A stretch of 64,000 bases of DNA, taken from NCBI GenBank assembly GCA_019155185.1, contig CM032804.1:8156492-8220491 (forward strand), written 5' to 3'. The notes below the pieces were generated by a model. It searched no databases, was not told the origin of the DNA, and was given only the letters and a program-made list of their open reading frames with translations. This DNA is from Beaufortia kweichowensis (taxonomy: Eukaryota; Chordata; Actinopteri; Cypriniformes; Gastromyzontidae). Both the position numbers and the translations under genes were made by a program. Below are positions 1-11,800 of the stretch, piece after piece (positions within the stretch are counted from its first letter, which is position 1; the number at the start of each line of letters is the position of its first letter).

Positions 1-693
1 CACTATTGGTGTTTTGGAAACACACACTAGTTAGTCTACATAAAACTTTTGGAGGGTGCAGTACTACTCTTGTTGACTAATTTTCACAAACTAGAAATCA
101 AAATAATAATTTTCCTGTTTTTTATTGAACTGGCACACATATTAATGGTTAAGACATTTATCATGGTTGTGTACATTTGTGGGGTGTTGTATTATCTCTT
201 AAAGTAAAATTAGTACAGCAATGTCATTAATTATTTAAAGAAACAGAGACAGTAAAATAGTTGTCTTTAATGAACACTGCTGTCAGTACAAGCGTTAAAA
301 TTCCATCCACAAAATACTCCTTTAATAAATAGCAATTATCAGTGTATTTCAATAAATAAATTCACAGCAAGCTGTGCATTATAACAGAACAAATTGCATG
401 TCTTTTTGCAAAACATTAAATCATTTGGTAATTTATACAATTCACTGAAGAGTCACTGACAGATCAGTCCATCCAAAACAGCATCTGTCATGTAGTGTAT
501 GAACATGCAGTTTCATCAAATAAATAAGTGAATTTACACACTTATACATATGCTTTATCAGCCATAACAAACTCTTTTTCATTTAGGTTCCCTCCTGTTG
601 AAACATACAAAATAATCAGAGTTCTTTCTCTTTAGAGAGTCATCGTTTACACCTGTATCTTTAAATAGCACAATTCAAACAACCAGTCCTTCC
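1..693 (-). other. 3'UTR of the dual-specificity phosphatase gene
   Basis: AT-rich non-coding sequence directly downstream of the phosphatase stop codon on the minus strand. The plus-strand hexamer tttatt at 121-126 is AATAAA on the minus strand and would give a 3'UTR of about 570-600 nt. I see no other gene here. Confidence 0.45.
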
Positions 694-2749
694 TCAACAT
701 CTGTACGGCAAAGCAGCCTGTCCCATTTTAATACGTGGACCAAGTAGGACACCAAGCAGCATGCGTTCTCCCCAGTCCAGTATTTTGTTGACGGTTAGGC
801 TGACAGGAGACAGGGGGCTCTGATCTCCATTCATACTCTCCACTGCTTCAACACCACCAGTAACTTCCTTCTCCAAAACCTCCTGATGGGATGTTGGACC
901 ATGGATCTGCCTCTGTGATCTTGTGCTTGACATGTTCTCCTGGTTCATTTTTGGTTGCTCCTCCTTTTTAGCTCTGTTAAAAGTGGAGGTGGAGTTGCTG
1001 CTGTTTAATTTACTCTTTTTCTTATGTGATCTTGAGCAGCTGTGTCTACTTGAAGCCTCGTTGCGGCTCTTGTTTGCCACTGTTCTAGTTTCCGCTGCAG
1101 GCAGCTCCTTCTCCACTCTGTCCAGGTCTCCTAACTCCCCCTTTTGGTCAACAGAAGAACTGCATGTCAAGCTCTGTTTTGGATCCCTATTGTTTGCTGT
1201 TGACACCTCGTGGTGAGTTTGAGGACCTGCACTCACTGGTGTTAAAGAAAGAGTGAGACATTTGCGTTTCTCTGCTACAGAAATGCGGCCAGATGGAATT
1301 TGTAGGCAGGTAGGTTTTGGTGGGATTGATTTTGGTGTTCCCTGCTGTGTCTGAGATGTGTTGCTGACTGATCTTTGTACTTCTGCAGAATTTGTGAGAG
1401 TGAGAGCTCCAAGCTTGTCAGAAAGAGATAAGGTAAAATCTGGCTTCATCTTCTCATAGTGTTGGCTGTGAATCTTTTCTGTTTGACAGTGCACGTCCTC
1501 AGTCCGTCCATTATTAATACAGTTGTTGTCTATGTTGCTTTGAAGGTTCAAGTTGGTCAACGACAATGTGGAATTGTTAACGTTTCCTTCGTTGGTGGGC
1601 TGTAGGCAGTTATCCAAAGGTTTGGTTGATTGCTGAGTGAGGTTTGTGTTGTTATTCTTTAAAGAAAGTGTTCCCTGAAACAACTGCAGCTGCCCCAGGA
1701 AATTAAAGTTGGGTGAAATTGTAGGTCTGCGTTCTTTCACAAACCTATGGAGAGGAAACAAAGCAGTGATCATTGAGAATGGTCAGATAGGGATAATTCA
1801 CTCAATTGATCAAGTAAATCATTGTGTTTATGTTGAAAAGATTAAATCAATTCATCTACCCATTCAACCCCCTCATGCAATGTCACATATGTCATCAGCA
1901 TGATTGTTTTTACTTTAATGCAAAACCTCTCTGCATAATATAGACACAAGGAAAAACACATAAACACTTTACCTGTATGCGTGATCCAGATCCATTTTCA
2001 GACTATACATAACATATGCCACAGCAAGTGCTGGAGACCGAGAGATTCCAGCAGCACAGTGGACCAGGACTGAGCAGCCAAGTGACATGGCTCCATCTAA
2101 AAGAGTTTATTTAGCTTTAATGCAAATATATTGTATAGCTTATTTTAAAATTAAATTAGGTGTACAAATTTAAACTTTACTGTTACTATTTGTGCAATGT
2201 TATAAGTGCAGTTCCATGCAACAGACCAAACATCGTTCTCTATAGATGTTCTAGTCTATGCCTGTATCAATGATGTAATGCAATTGAGATGCAAATATAA
2301 GCTGATGTAAGCAGTGGGATTCCGTGTCCCTTACCAATGAAGTGCAACGCCTGAGGGATCCATGGAAGCAGGTCATCCCGAAGGAGTCGTCTATTGGGAT
2401 ACGGAGATACTGAGACTGGGGTAGAAATGAAGGCTGTGGACAACACCGGCTCACGCTTAGTACGTATGAGATGCCTTTGTCCGATAAACCATCCTATAAT
2501 AGTAAACAAAAATTAAAAAGTGAGAATGTAACTGCAACGTTATGAACAGAAAACACCGATGATTACAGTAATATGCAAAATTGCATATGATTTTGGATCA
2601 GAAGAGGATAATGCACAGCAAAATGCGGATAAATAATTAGAGAAATAAAAATATACCTGCGTTACGTCAGTCTCTGCACCAAGGTAGAGATGCGGCAGAA
2701 TACGCGACAACGGTGGCCGCTCGGACTCACTATTCCTGTAGTACACCAT
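694..2749 (-). CDS. Dual-specificity (MAP-kinase-phosphatase-like) protein phosphatase, frameshifted in coding exon 2
   Basis: Four coding exons are seen: 2657-2749 (start MVYYRNSE), 2335-2493, 1973-2096 and 694-1744. The fold signatures are LPHLYLGAE near the N-terminus, the catalytic loop HCAAGISRS in exon 3 (the HCxxGxxR cysteine phosphatase motif) and RRPTISPNFNFLGQL in exon 4, as in DUSP8/DUSP16-type MKPs. There is no room for an N-terminal rhodanese/CH2 docking domain, so it is an atypical DSP with a roughly 330-aa Ser/Thr/Asn-rich, low-complexity C-tail that ends in a short conserved-looking segment (KILDWGERMLLG). Such enzymes remove phosphate from Tyr and Thr, usually of MAPKs; the substrate here is unknown. 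Oddity: exon 2 is 159 nt, but its neighbours require 160. The frame switches between RIPIDDSF and the downstream DDLLPWIPQ, so as written translation ends before the active site. This could be an assembly error or a true lesion. The exact DUSP paralogue is not recognised. Confidence 0.8.
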
Positions 2750-2929
2750 CTCCTGTTTTTTGTCTTTAACCAATTTGTTTAATCTGAAAGCCTGAAGGGA
2801 AGATAGATAAATGTCTACGTGTATGACGCAGTCACAGACGGGATCTTTAAAGTAGCCTTTTATAATAACTTCAACTTTTTGTTTTGATGAATAGCACTTC
2901 ACAATGGCAATAAACAAGTTAAGCTAAAT

Positions 2930-3350
2930 CACAGTACACGTAAAATTGATACTCACCAGATACACAGATGAAGGGTTTATTCAGAAATGGATCAGCAGAG
3001 TGCGCAGAAATCAAAAAAGGTTGTAAAAGTCCTTCGAAGCCGCTGGACGAATGTGCAAGCGCCACAAAAAGACTGATAAAATAACACGCGTACTGAGGAA
3101 TCTATGTATTATCTACTTAATTATAAATAATTGTTTTATCTTTCCTCGGATAAGCTGTGCTCCAGTGTTCCCCTCCGCTCTATCTGCGCCTCTAACGCTG
3201 TTTGTTGTTGTATGTCTATACCTGCGCGAGGGAGGAAAAAGATGAGGTCATCCCGTTTCCAGAAGCTAAGAATAGTACAATTCTGTGTGATGTCATTTTC
3301 AGCCAATCGGCGTGCAGGGGTTGCGCGTTAACGCGCGCGCGGGCACGCTC
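2930..3350 (-). promoter_or_regulatory. 5' non-coding exon and GC-rich promoter region of the phosphatase gene
   Basis: A minus-strand splice donor (gtgagt, plus 2951-2956) pairs with an acceptor just upstream of the coding-start exon (plus-strand aatctgaaagc near 2780), suggesting a non-coding exon from 2957 to roughly 3060. Upstream lies a CpG-containing stretch that includes an alternating gcgcgcgcg run near 3330-3342, typical of a TATA-less promoter. The transcription start is not determinable. Confidence 0.35.
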
Positions 3351-5887
3351 TGTTTGTTCGCCATCATCAATTTGTCTTGAAGACCTCTGCATTTTTATTG
3401 TGATGAATCGTGTTTTAATTCAATGACCTCCCTCACTCTGTTGCTTTTCAGACGCTTAAACTGGCAAATCTAATATAATGCAAATGAGATGTTTGTGTCA
3501 TCAAACGTGCCATGCGTGTTTCTCTCGTAAACAAAATGTATTATTCAAAACACGTAGTTCACGTATCTATACTGCCACTATTATTACACGGAACTATTTC
3601 TATCTAATGTTATGTTGGTTGCGCTTTTACAATACAAAACAGTTTCATATAACTAGATGTATATCGTTACGAGTAGAATGTAAGATTAGAGAATCAGAAC
3701 GTTGTCTTATTAAAAATGGTTTGTATTAGCTAAACAAACTTTGACCTTTGTCTCTTTACCAGTCTCACTTTTTCATCCATTTTTAGAACAGTTGTCCAGT
3801 GATTAACCAATGCAAGTCATTTAAGAACAATATTCTCATTTATAAAATAAATCTTTGCATGATGTAGCTTTGCATTTTCTCATATAGTACATAATAAGGT
3901 GTAACACATTACGATTCAAACTGTACTTGATAGCTGTAACACACAATGAAAACACCTGGTTGGAGTATATGGCATAATTTTACTTTCACATTATTCAGTA
4001 CAGAGTAAATTTAATCTAACACAGGTATCTGACAGGTTGAACAGCGATACACTGGGGCTGCATTAGCTAGCGGATACTGCATAGACACACACACGCTCAC
4101 ACAGAAAGACACACACCATGACTGTGACTCTAATCAACTACAATGACAATGTCCCCATACTGCATTACTGCATTGAGAGAAGCATGACCCCATAACTGAA
4201 CTAATGACAATGTCCCATAAATGTCATTATATATTTTTTACATGAATCACACACCACAAAGAATACACCACACATTCGCTCACCAAACAATGCTGACCAA
4301 AATTGATGATCCCTGTACGTGATTGACAGTTGGCAGCTGCTTTGGTCCAGTGCTCCCCTAAGCCCCTGTCCTCCAAGCCTAAGAATGTGTGGGTGTGTGT
4401 ACAACTGTGTGCATGTAACAAATTACTCTCACAATGTCTCACAAACTAAGTGCTTTCCCAGGTTTCATCGCTGCACAAGAAAATATGGGTTTTCCAGTGG
4501 TGGCCAGTCCTCACTCAACAAGTTAGTTGGGTGTGTGTGTTGTGTAAGGATTTAGTAATGAGGTAACCACTATCTACTATTCAATTCAGTCAATAACTGT
4601 GCTGGAGGACAAACAAATCGTATCAATATCCTCCAGATGTATTTTTTACATTTTAAGATATTACAAAAACACATGTAAATGAAGGTCCACAGACGTTGCA
4701 CTCTTCATGTGCAGAGACACACACACACACAGACCTGATCCTCCCCCTGCTTCACTTCCTCTCTTACTCTAGTTCCACCTCACCTTGTTTAACACTGTAA
4801 GACTAACCTGAAACGTTATGCCCACTCATTCATAGTACAGAATGGAATGTCCAAAAAAATAAGAGCAAAAACAGACCCTTTAAGAAAGCATACAAACACA
4901 CTAACAATATACTACTATCAAAAACAAGAAAGAGACATACAAATGCAACCATGAAGGGTAATCCATTTACATTTATATATATTTATATATATAGATTTTT
5001 TTTCAATAAACATTGCGTCAGATACGGGGTAAGGACGTGTACTGAATACATAGGACAAGAACAAGAAAGGGGGGGTTGGGACTATAAAAAAGCCTTTCCT
5101 CTCAAAGCCTCTTAAAGTGCACTGGCCATTTCTACATCAGAAGAAACTTGGTGGAATAAGGAAATGCTTATTTGATACTCCTGATTTTTCTTTCTTTTTT
5201 TTTTTTATGTACACCAATGGCATATAGGATCCGACTAATTTTAGTGGAGGAACATGAAAGCAAAAGGGGTTAGTGATTTCTGGCCTCTTAAGGAAGTGCC
5301 ATTGCTTTAGTGTATTTGTTTTTTCTGTCCTGCTAATAGACATACCCAGTACACTCAATAACTGGCTAACAGGGAATGTTCCAAAGAAACAGCTAACGTG
5401 CAGTCTAACACAGACTCGCGAGTAAGAGTGTGCGAATTTTTGCAAGCGCCTTAGGGTTGAAATTTCATGGATAAAAAGGAGAGAGGGAAGACTTTCTCCA
5501 CTTCCGTCATCTTCTGTACCACCCAACCCACAACACACACAAGCTGTCAACACAAGCACAGGAGTTGATCGTTTAACAGGCAGGACGGAGAACAGAACTA
5601 TCACCATGACTCTTTCACACATGTACGGAAACACACACACTCACTTCCTTTCATTCCACTGCTCACACAGGTAAACACCAATTAAAAACAAGAAGGGCAG
5701 CGCTGATGATAACAACAGTAATAATAATCATTTTCAGAAGGACAGTAATATGGCTGCCAGAGGCTGACAGCTACTTTTTCCCTTATGCATGAATGCTTTC
5801 GTAGATTCTTTATTTTGGGGTCTTTGAAGTGAAACGCTGGTCTGGTCTTGGTGTTGGTTCTAGATGGTGCTGATTTTAGCTCACGTT
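3351..5887. other. Intergenic region plus ap2a1 3'UTR
   Basis: AT-rich and CA-rich sequence with no convincing coding exon; the 60-170 aa open frames here have no splice or protein-family support. The part adjoining 5887 is the ap2a1 3'UTR on the minus strand. The nearest minus-strand AATAAA (plus tttatt at 5809-5814) would give a UTR of under 100 nt, so a longer UTR using weaker signals is possible. Short CA runs occur near 4086 and 4720, and a run of T or A near 5000 and 5190. Confidence 0.4.
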
Positions 5888-8800
5888 CTAGAACTGTTCT
5901 GCCAGCAGCTCACAAAGACGCTTGGAGGCAGTGTCCTTACTGCTGCGCACGGTCAACCGGTACATCTGAGGAAGAGAGAGCACAGGGAAAATTACAATGA
6001 ACACATGAAACTGAGAAAGACACATTAACTCTGCAGACAGACGCTCATTCTGCTCTTTGAGTGAGTGTCTGATCCTTACTGTCAATACATGAACTAAATG
6101 TAAACTTGCACGATGAATAAAGAAACTTCATGATAAAACACAGACAGGTAGAGAAGGACTCTAAAACTGTCATCACATTAAATAAACTGGGATTTGCTAC
6201 CAGACACTGAGTGAGCCACAAAAAAGAAAGAGGGGTATATTTGGTGTAAAAGGGTTGTGGCAGGATAAATGTGTTACCTGCTCCCCAGACTTGAGTTGCA
6301 TCAGCAGGCAACAGAGACACACAGACAACAGTAAGATGCTAAAACGGTGATTTGTGCTCCAGGGTGGGACAGTGATATTATGAGATTCTTGCAGGTTTTT
6401 CAACAGGCTATTACAGCAGAAGACCTTTAATATGGCCATTTTTTGCAATATAAGCGTAGTGTGATGTGCATAATGCACGTGAATGTGTTTGTTTGTACCT
6501 GGGCTTGTGCATTGGGCTCAAGTCTTAGCAGACAACCCACTTGCTGGGCCTTGGTTTGGATCACTCCAGCACACACAAAGTTCTCTGGGTTTGGATCAAC
6601 GTTCTCCAAGAGAGCCATGCCCAATCCCAGTAACTGTTAAAGAGAGAAGGACAGATGAGAATGAAAGCAATATTTTTTTGAAAACATCTGTCACTTAAAG
6701 CACCACAGAAGCACCACCATACTAATCTCACTATTCTGGTATGTATAATAGAATAAAAACACACCTTAGCCTTGAGCACTTCGGTGTCCATGGCATGGTT
6801 GGCCTTAAAGATCTTCTGTGCTTCTTGCTGAGGCCTGTGATAGGGAATAAAACATTTTTTGTCAAAAGATAAAAGTTTCAAAGAAAAGTCTGTGATAAAT
6901 CTACACAGACTTACTGGCTAAGCTGTTTCCAGCGTTGAAAGAAGTCGTGTGATGCCATCTCTGTGGGCTGGAAGAACTTGTTTATGGTAACCGGCAACTT
7001 GAGTGTGAGATTCTGGAGAGCTCCACCATACCTGAGTCAGCACAACAGCTATGTTAACTTCAGGGGTTACACAACGCACGCTTCTTTTAAAGTGTGTAAA
7101 TGTGTGTATCAGTCACCTGAACTTGATGTTAAGGAGTGGTGCCTCACAGAAGTCAGACAGACACTCAATGTTGATGACCTGCTGCACCTGAGCACCTCCT
7201 TCTATGAGAGGCTCCACTGGTTTAGCCTGAACATTGAGCTGTGAGACAGTCAAGGAGCAAACGCAACAAACCGGCACATTACGTTTCAAACCTATTCATT
7301 TCATTCTTATTTGCATGTGTAAATGTGAAGGATATGAGACTGAAGCTCTCCCGGGCAGGTTACTGTGGTAGAGAATGTCACAAACTGCACTGATGTCTTA
7401 TTGCCATAGAACAGATACATCCGCCCTGTAAAGAGAGGATTGCAAGCATTTAAATAATATATCCAATATTAACCACATACCTTTAAAGTTATAGGGTTAA
7501 CACAAATAAAGATAAAATCTAGCAAGAACTGCAAAAATAACTGTGTAGAAAAGGTCTCTTGTAAACGCAGGTTAAACTACAATAAAGCCTAAGACACAGT
7601 CCAGAAGTCAGCTGACATACACTTGTAAATGATGCAATTATGATTGTGCAGATGTGGGAGATGACTCACCCAGGTTCTGGCGATATTCAGACTTAATGCC
7701 GATCTGTAGTAGCTGATTCTCAAACAAAACTCCATTGTTCTTGCACACAAACCTAAAGGCAGGAGATGAGCAAGAATGTGTGTGAGGCAGAGAAACAAGC
7801 AGGATTAACTGAGATTGATGACTTGTTCACAGTGGGTAAGCCAGCAATGCTATCGGTTTTGTAATGGTATAATTTAACCCACCCCTCTGTCCATGCGTTA
7901 GTAAGAGACACAGTTAGTTTGTGTACATGCTAAGGGACCTAAACTGGTTAGTAAAGCAATATTGAAAAACAGGACCATCTGAGCGGCACATGAATAGAAA
8001 ATAACTTCTTCCAACTATGAGTTTTTGCATGACATTCATATAAGTAGTTAGCACAAAAACTCCAACAAAATGATGGTGCTAATCCAAGTGAAGCAACTTC
8101 ACATCTGCCTTGTGACATCCCAATACTGTCCTTCTTTTCTTGCCAATCCTCTACTATACCTATCAAGTAGCCAAAAGGTTTCTTGGTTCAAACAAGGTTT
8201 AAATAATTCTATATCTGTCTTCCAAAACTGAATAAGGACGGTGGGACCTGGTCGGGTGACAGAATGAAGAGTGCAGTGGGTGAGTGAGCGCTTACTTGTT
8301 GAGCAGTTCGTCTGACTCAGGCACAGGAGGAGCAGGTTCTTCAGAGACCGCAGAGGGGGGAGGAGGAGGAGGAGGCGCAGAGCTGAGAGACCGAAAGCGA
8401 AGGATGCAAAGAGAAGAGACCCCAATAAATGAAGAGAGGGGTGTAAAGCGTTAAATGAGAAGAAGCACAGATGGTTAAAACAGATTGTTAGAATAAGTGG
8501 TGAGCCGGTAAATTAGGGAAGGAAAGAGGTTTAGAGTGAAGCCAAAAGCAGGGAAACAAAAAAGAGGAGAGAGAGAAGACAGAGGTTAGTAACACCAATA
8601 AATCTGCAGCCAAATAAAAACAGCACCTATATTAGCCATTCACATTACCATCAGACAGCACAGCACACCTCAGATACAAATATAAAATACACCAAACACA
8701 AACAACAACAATAACAACATCTATAAACAATTTTTGAAAAAGTGTGTGTGATAGTCAAAAAGTTTTTTGTAACATGTTGACACTGTAGTCTACCACTGGC

Positions 8801-11800
8801 CCCTTACTCAGAGTCACCAGGACCCTCAGCCAAAAGGGAGTCAGAGCTCTCAGTGGGAGGTTCCAGATCTCTGCCATCGTCCAATGAAATGCAAGGACGT
8901 GAGACGCACATACATCCACGCGCACACACACACACACACAAACAAGTGCACATACACACCCCAATGAGGGAGATGAAAGGGGAGGGAAAGAGAAAGAGAA
9001 GCAAGAAAAGAGAAAGACAGTCACATACGCAGTAAGATAAAGGACACAAGATTACACAAACACAAAATAGGAAGACAAAAAGAACAGGTGATAGAAAGTG
9101 AAACGACAGAAGAGCAGAAAGCCTGACGGACAGATACGACCTTTGAGTTATAATATTAATGAGCTTCACTTTGGTTAATTAAAGCAGCAATGCGCAGCAG
9201 ACTAAAAAACAGTAAGCTCATTCACAAGTTTGTGACTTACCTCAGGAAGCCATCATCATTGACACCAGCCTCTGAGAAAACATCAACCAATAAGCTGCCA
9301 GCACTGGGAGCAGCGGCGGTCACAGGGGGACCAGTGCGGAGCCCCAGAAGATCAGCAGATGGGGACGGAGTGGACTGTATAAAACAAGGAAAATATTTTA
9401 CTATACTGGACCTTAATTTTTTTTGACTACTTGGCATTTTCAGCACCAAAGATGCAAGTGTCAGGAAATGTGGAGACAGTTCCGTGGTCCTCTTGAGCTC
9501 CATGCATGCATACATTCCCTGTGGGCCTAGTTGTGTGTAATATAACATGGCTCACTGTTAACAGTATTTGAATAAGGATGTGTGTAGTGGGTGTGTGTGT
9601 TTTGCAGGGATTGTTTTATATGCTGACTCACTTCCCTGTACAATGCAAACAAGCCTGTGTATGTGTGACTGCAACTGTTGAGATCTTATAGTCTCAGCTT
9701 TAGACAGCACATCCATGGACCACCCACAGTCTATTCATTGACCACATGATATTGCGAAAAAATTGTAATCTGATTGGCTCAAGCTATGCAAGTTCTGGGA
9801 ATTAAGACAATGCAATCTTTCTAAAAACAAAGTTGTGTTTACAATATACAATGAGCACTTTAACTGACTTTTTCAATAACTGTACTGTAGCAAGTATCCT
9901 AGATTTTCACATGGTATTCAGATCACACAATCTATACACATATTTGTAGTATTTTTGGTATTGTAATAACAGCGTAACATACTCATGCTGCTTTCCGATT
10001 ATTTGAATAATTTGCTCATTATTCAAGTTTTGTGGTATAAACTATTTTACATACTATGCTAAAATGGCATGCTAAAAACAAAACTAAGTCCGAGTATTGC
10101 TTTCAATGTCTGTCAGACGTTTTCTGTGTATGCAGGTTTATTTTTAAACAGTAAACCAAGTCAAGTGAACCAGACTTTATTTCAAATATGAGAAGTCTAG
10201 CTATGCAAGATTAGGGTTTATGGGGTGAATATGTTTGCATATTACTGAAGTGATCATTTGTGACTGAAGAAAACAGCATGAAATGTTTATCTCTCTCACA
10301 GCATTAGATGCAGCAATAGCAGAGCTGTCTCCGCCTCCCCCTCCGTTCAGTTCGCCTCCCTCTCTTTTCCCTTCCTCCAGCTCATTCACAGAGACGGCTC
10401 CCGGTCCTTTCTTCTTTTTCAGCTTGGCCAAGATGGACGACTCTCTCTCTGGGAATGGAGGCATCTCCTCCAGCACTGTGGCCTAAACACATAGTGAAAG
10501 CATTTCAAATGAAATTACAGGCAAGGGTCATGAATGTAAAAGGGCGTGCCAAATCGCATGTGGTCTCACCAGTACGTCTGTGCTGGCGATAGAGGAAAGC
10601 TTGAGATACTCCACGGCTCTCTGCTGTAGCTCCACATCACTGTTTCTGATCTGGCTGTCAGAGCGCAGCACTTCCTGAATGGTGCTTTTGGTCTCCGGGA
10701 ATAGATTAATGAACTTAATATAGGCTGAAAGCAGGAGGGCACGCGTGGGAACTGAACACAGGTGAAACTTGGAGTGGAGCAGGTTAAACTGAACCAGAGG
10801 ACTGGTGAGATGGAAGTATAGAGGTGAGACAATTGGGAATAAAAGGGTAATGACACATTTCAGATTACAGGCAAGAAGAGAAAAATGGAGAGTGGAATAA
10901 AGAGAAAAAACAAGAAGACATCATTAGTACAGCAACACGATTAAAACTCAATTATAACTGTAAAGTGTGACATGCAGAACCTGCTAATGTGAGTGGTCAA
11001 TGAACTCACCTGGAACGAGGATCTCCAGCAATTAGGTTACCAAATTCTCCCAAAATGTAGCCTCCAACTTTCACCATATTTTCATGACACGCCGGAGCCT
11101 GCAAAGCCTGTGGTAACAAGAAATAATTTTACATCAAATAAACACATGGAGATGGTGAAACTAAAGCCATTTCTAGGAGCTACTGTTCTTAATCCTGAAG
11201 TATCGGCAGGCATGGGAAGTTTTGAAACTGCATTACACAATTGGAAATCAAAAATAAAATTGCATACATGATATTCCACTGTTTATTACCAATACATTTT
11301 CAATAAAGTCAAGGAGAACCTTAAATGATTGAAATACATGATATGTACCTCAAAGACTGTCTTGGCAGCATAGCCCTGCACATCATCACGATTGATCACA
11401 ATCTGGATGACACGGTACCACACTTCTTCGCTGACGTAATCTCCAGCAATGCGGATTAGGTTCAGAATAGTATCCACATACCAGGAGTAGTCTACTGCAT
11501 ATTTCTCTGCAAGGATTGCCACCTTCAGCACCTATACACACAACAGCCTTTGGTTATCACAATAACCTTTAAAAGATACTATGGATTTGCTCTCATTTAC
11601 AGTTAGACTCACCATTTCCTCTCTGATGGAATAATCAGCCGTCTCCAGGTAACTCAGCATCTCTGCAACAATCTGCTTGGCATTGCTGCGGTCGCACATG
11701 GCGTAAAGGAGGTCAGCAGCTCTCTGGCGCACACTGACATCCCTCTCGGTCTGCCGAATGAGAAAATGGTTATAAATTGATGTTTTTATAATCACAACTG

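Noticed and set aside
5137..5640. 167-aa minus-strand ORF downstream of ap2a1
   Set aside because: Poly-Lys from poly-T, no domain; best read as 3'UTR or intergenic.
7241..7335. A GT-AG reading of the ap2a1 intron using gtctca as donor and cacag as acceptor
   Set aside because: It shifts the frame and breaks the ear domain; the AT-AC boundaries restore the conserved Gln-Leu junction.
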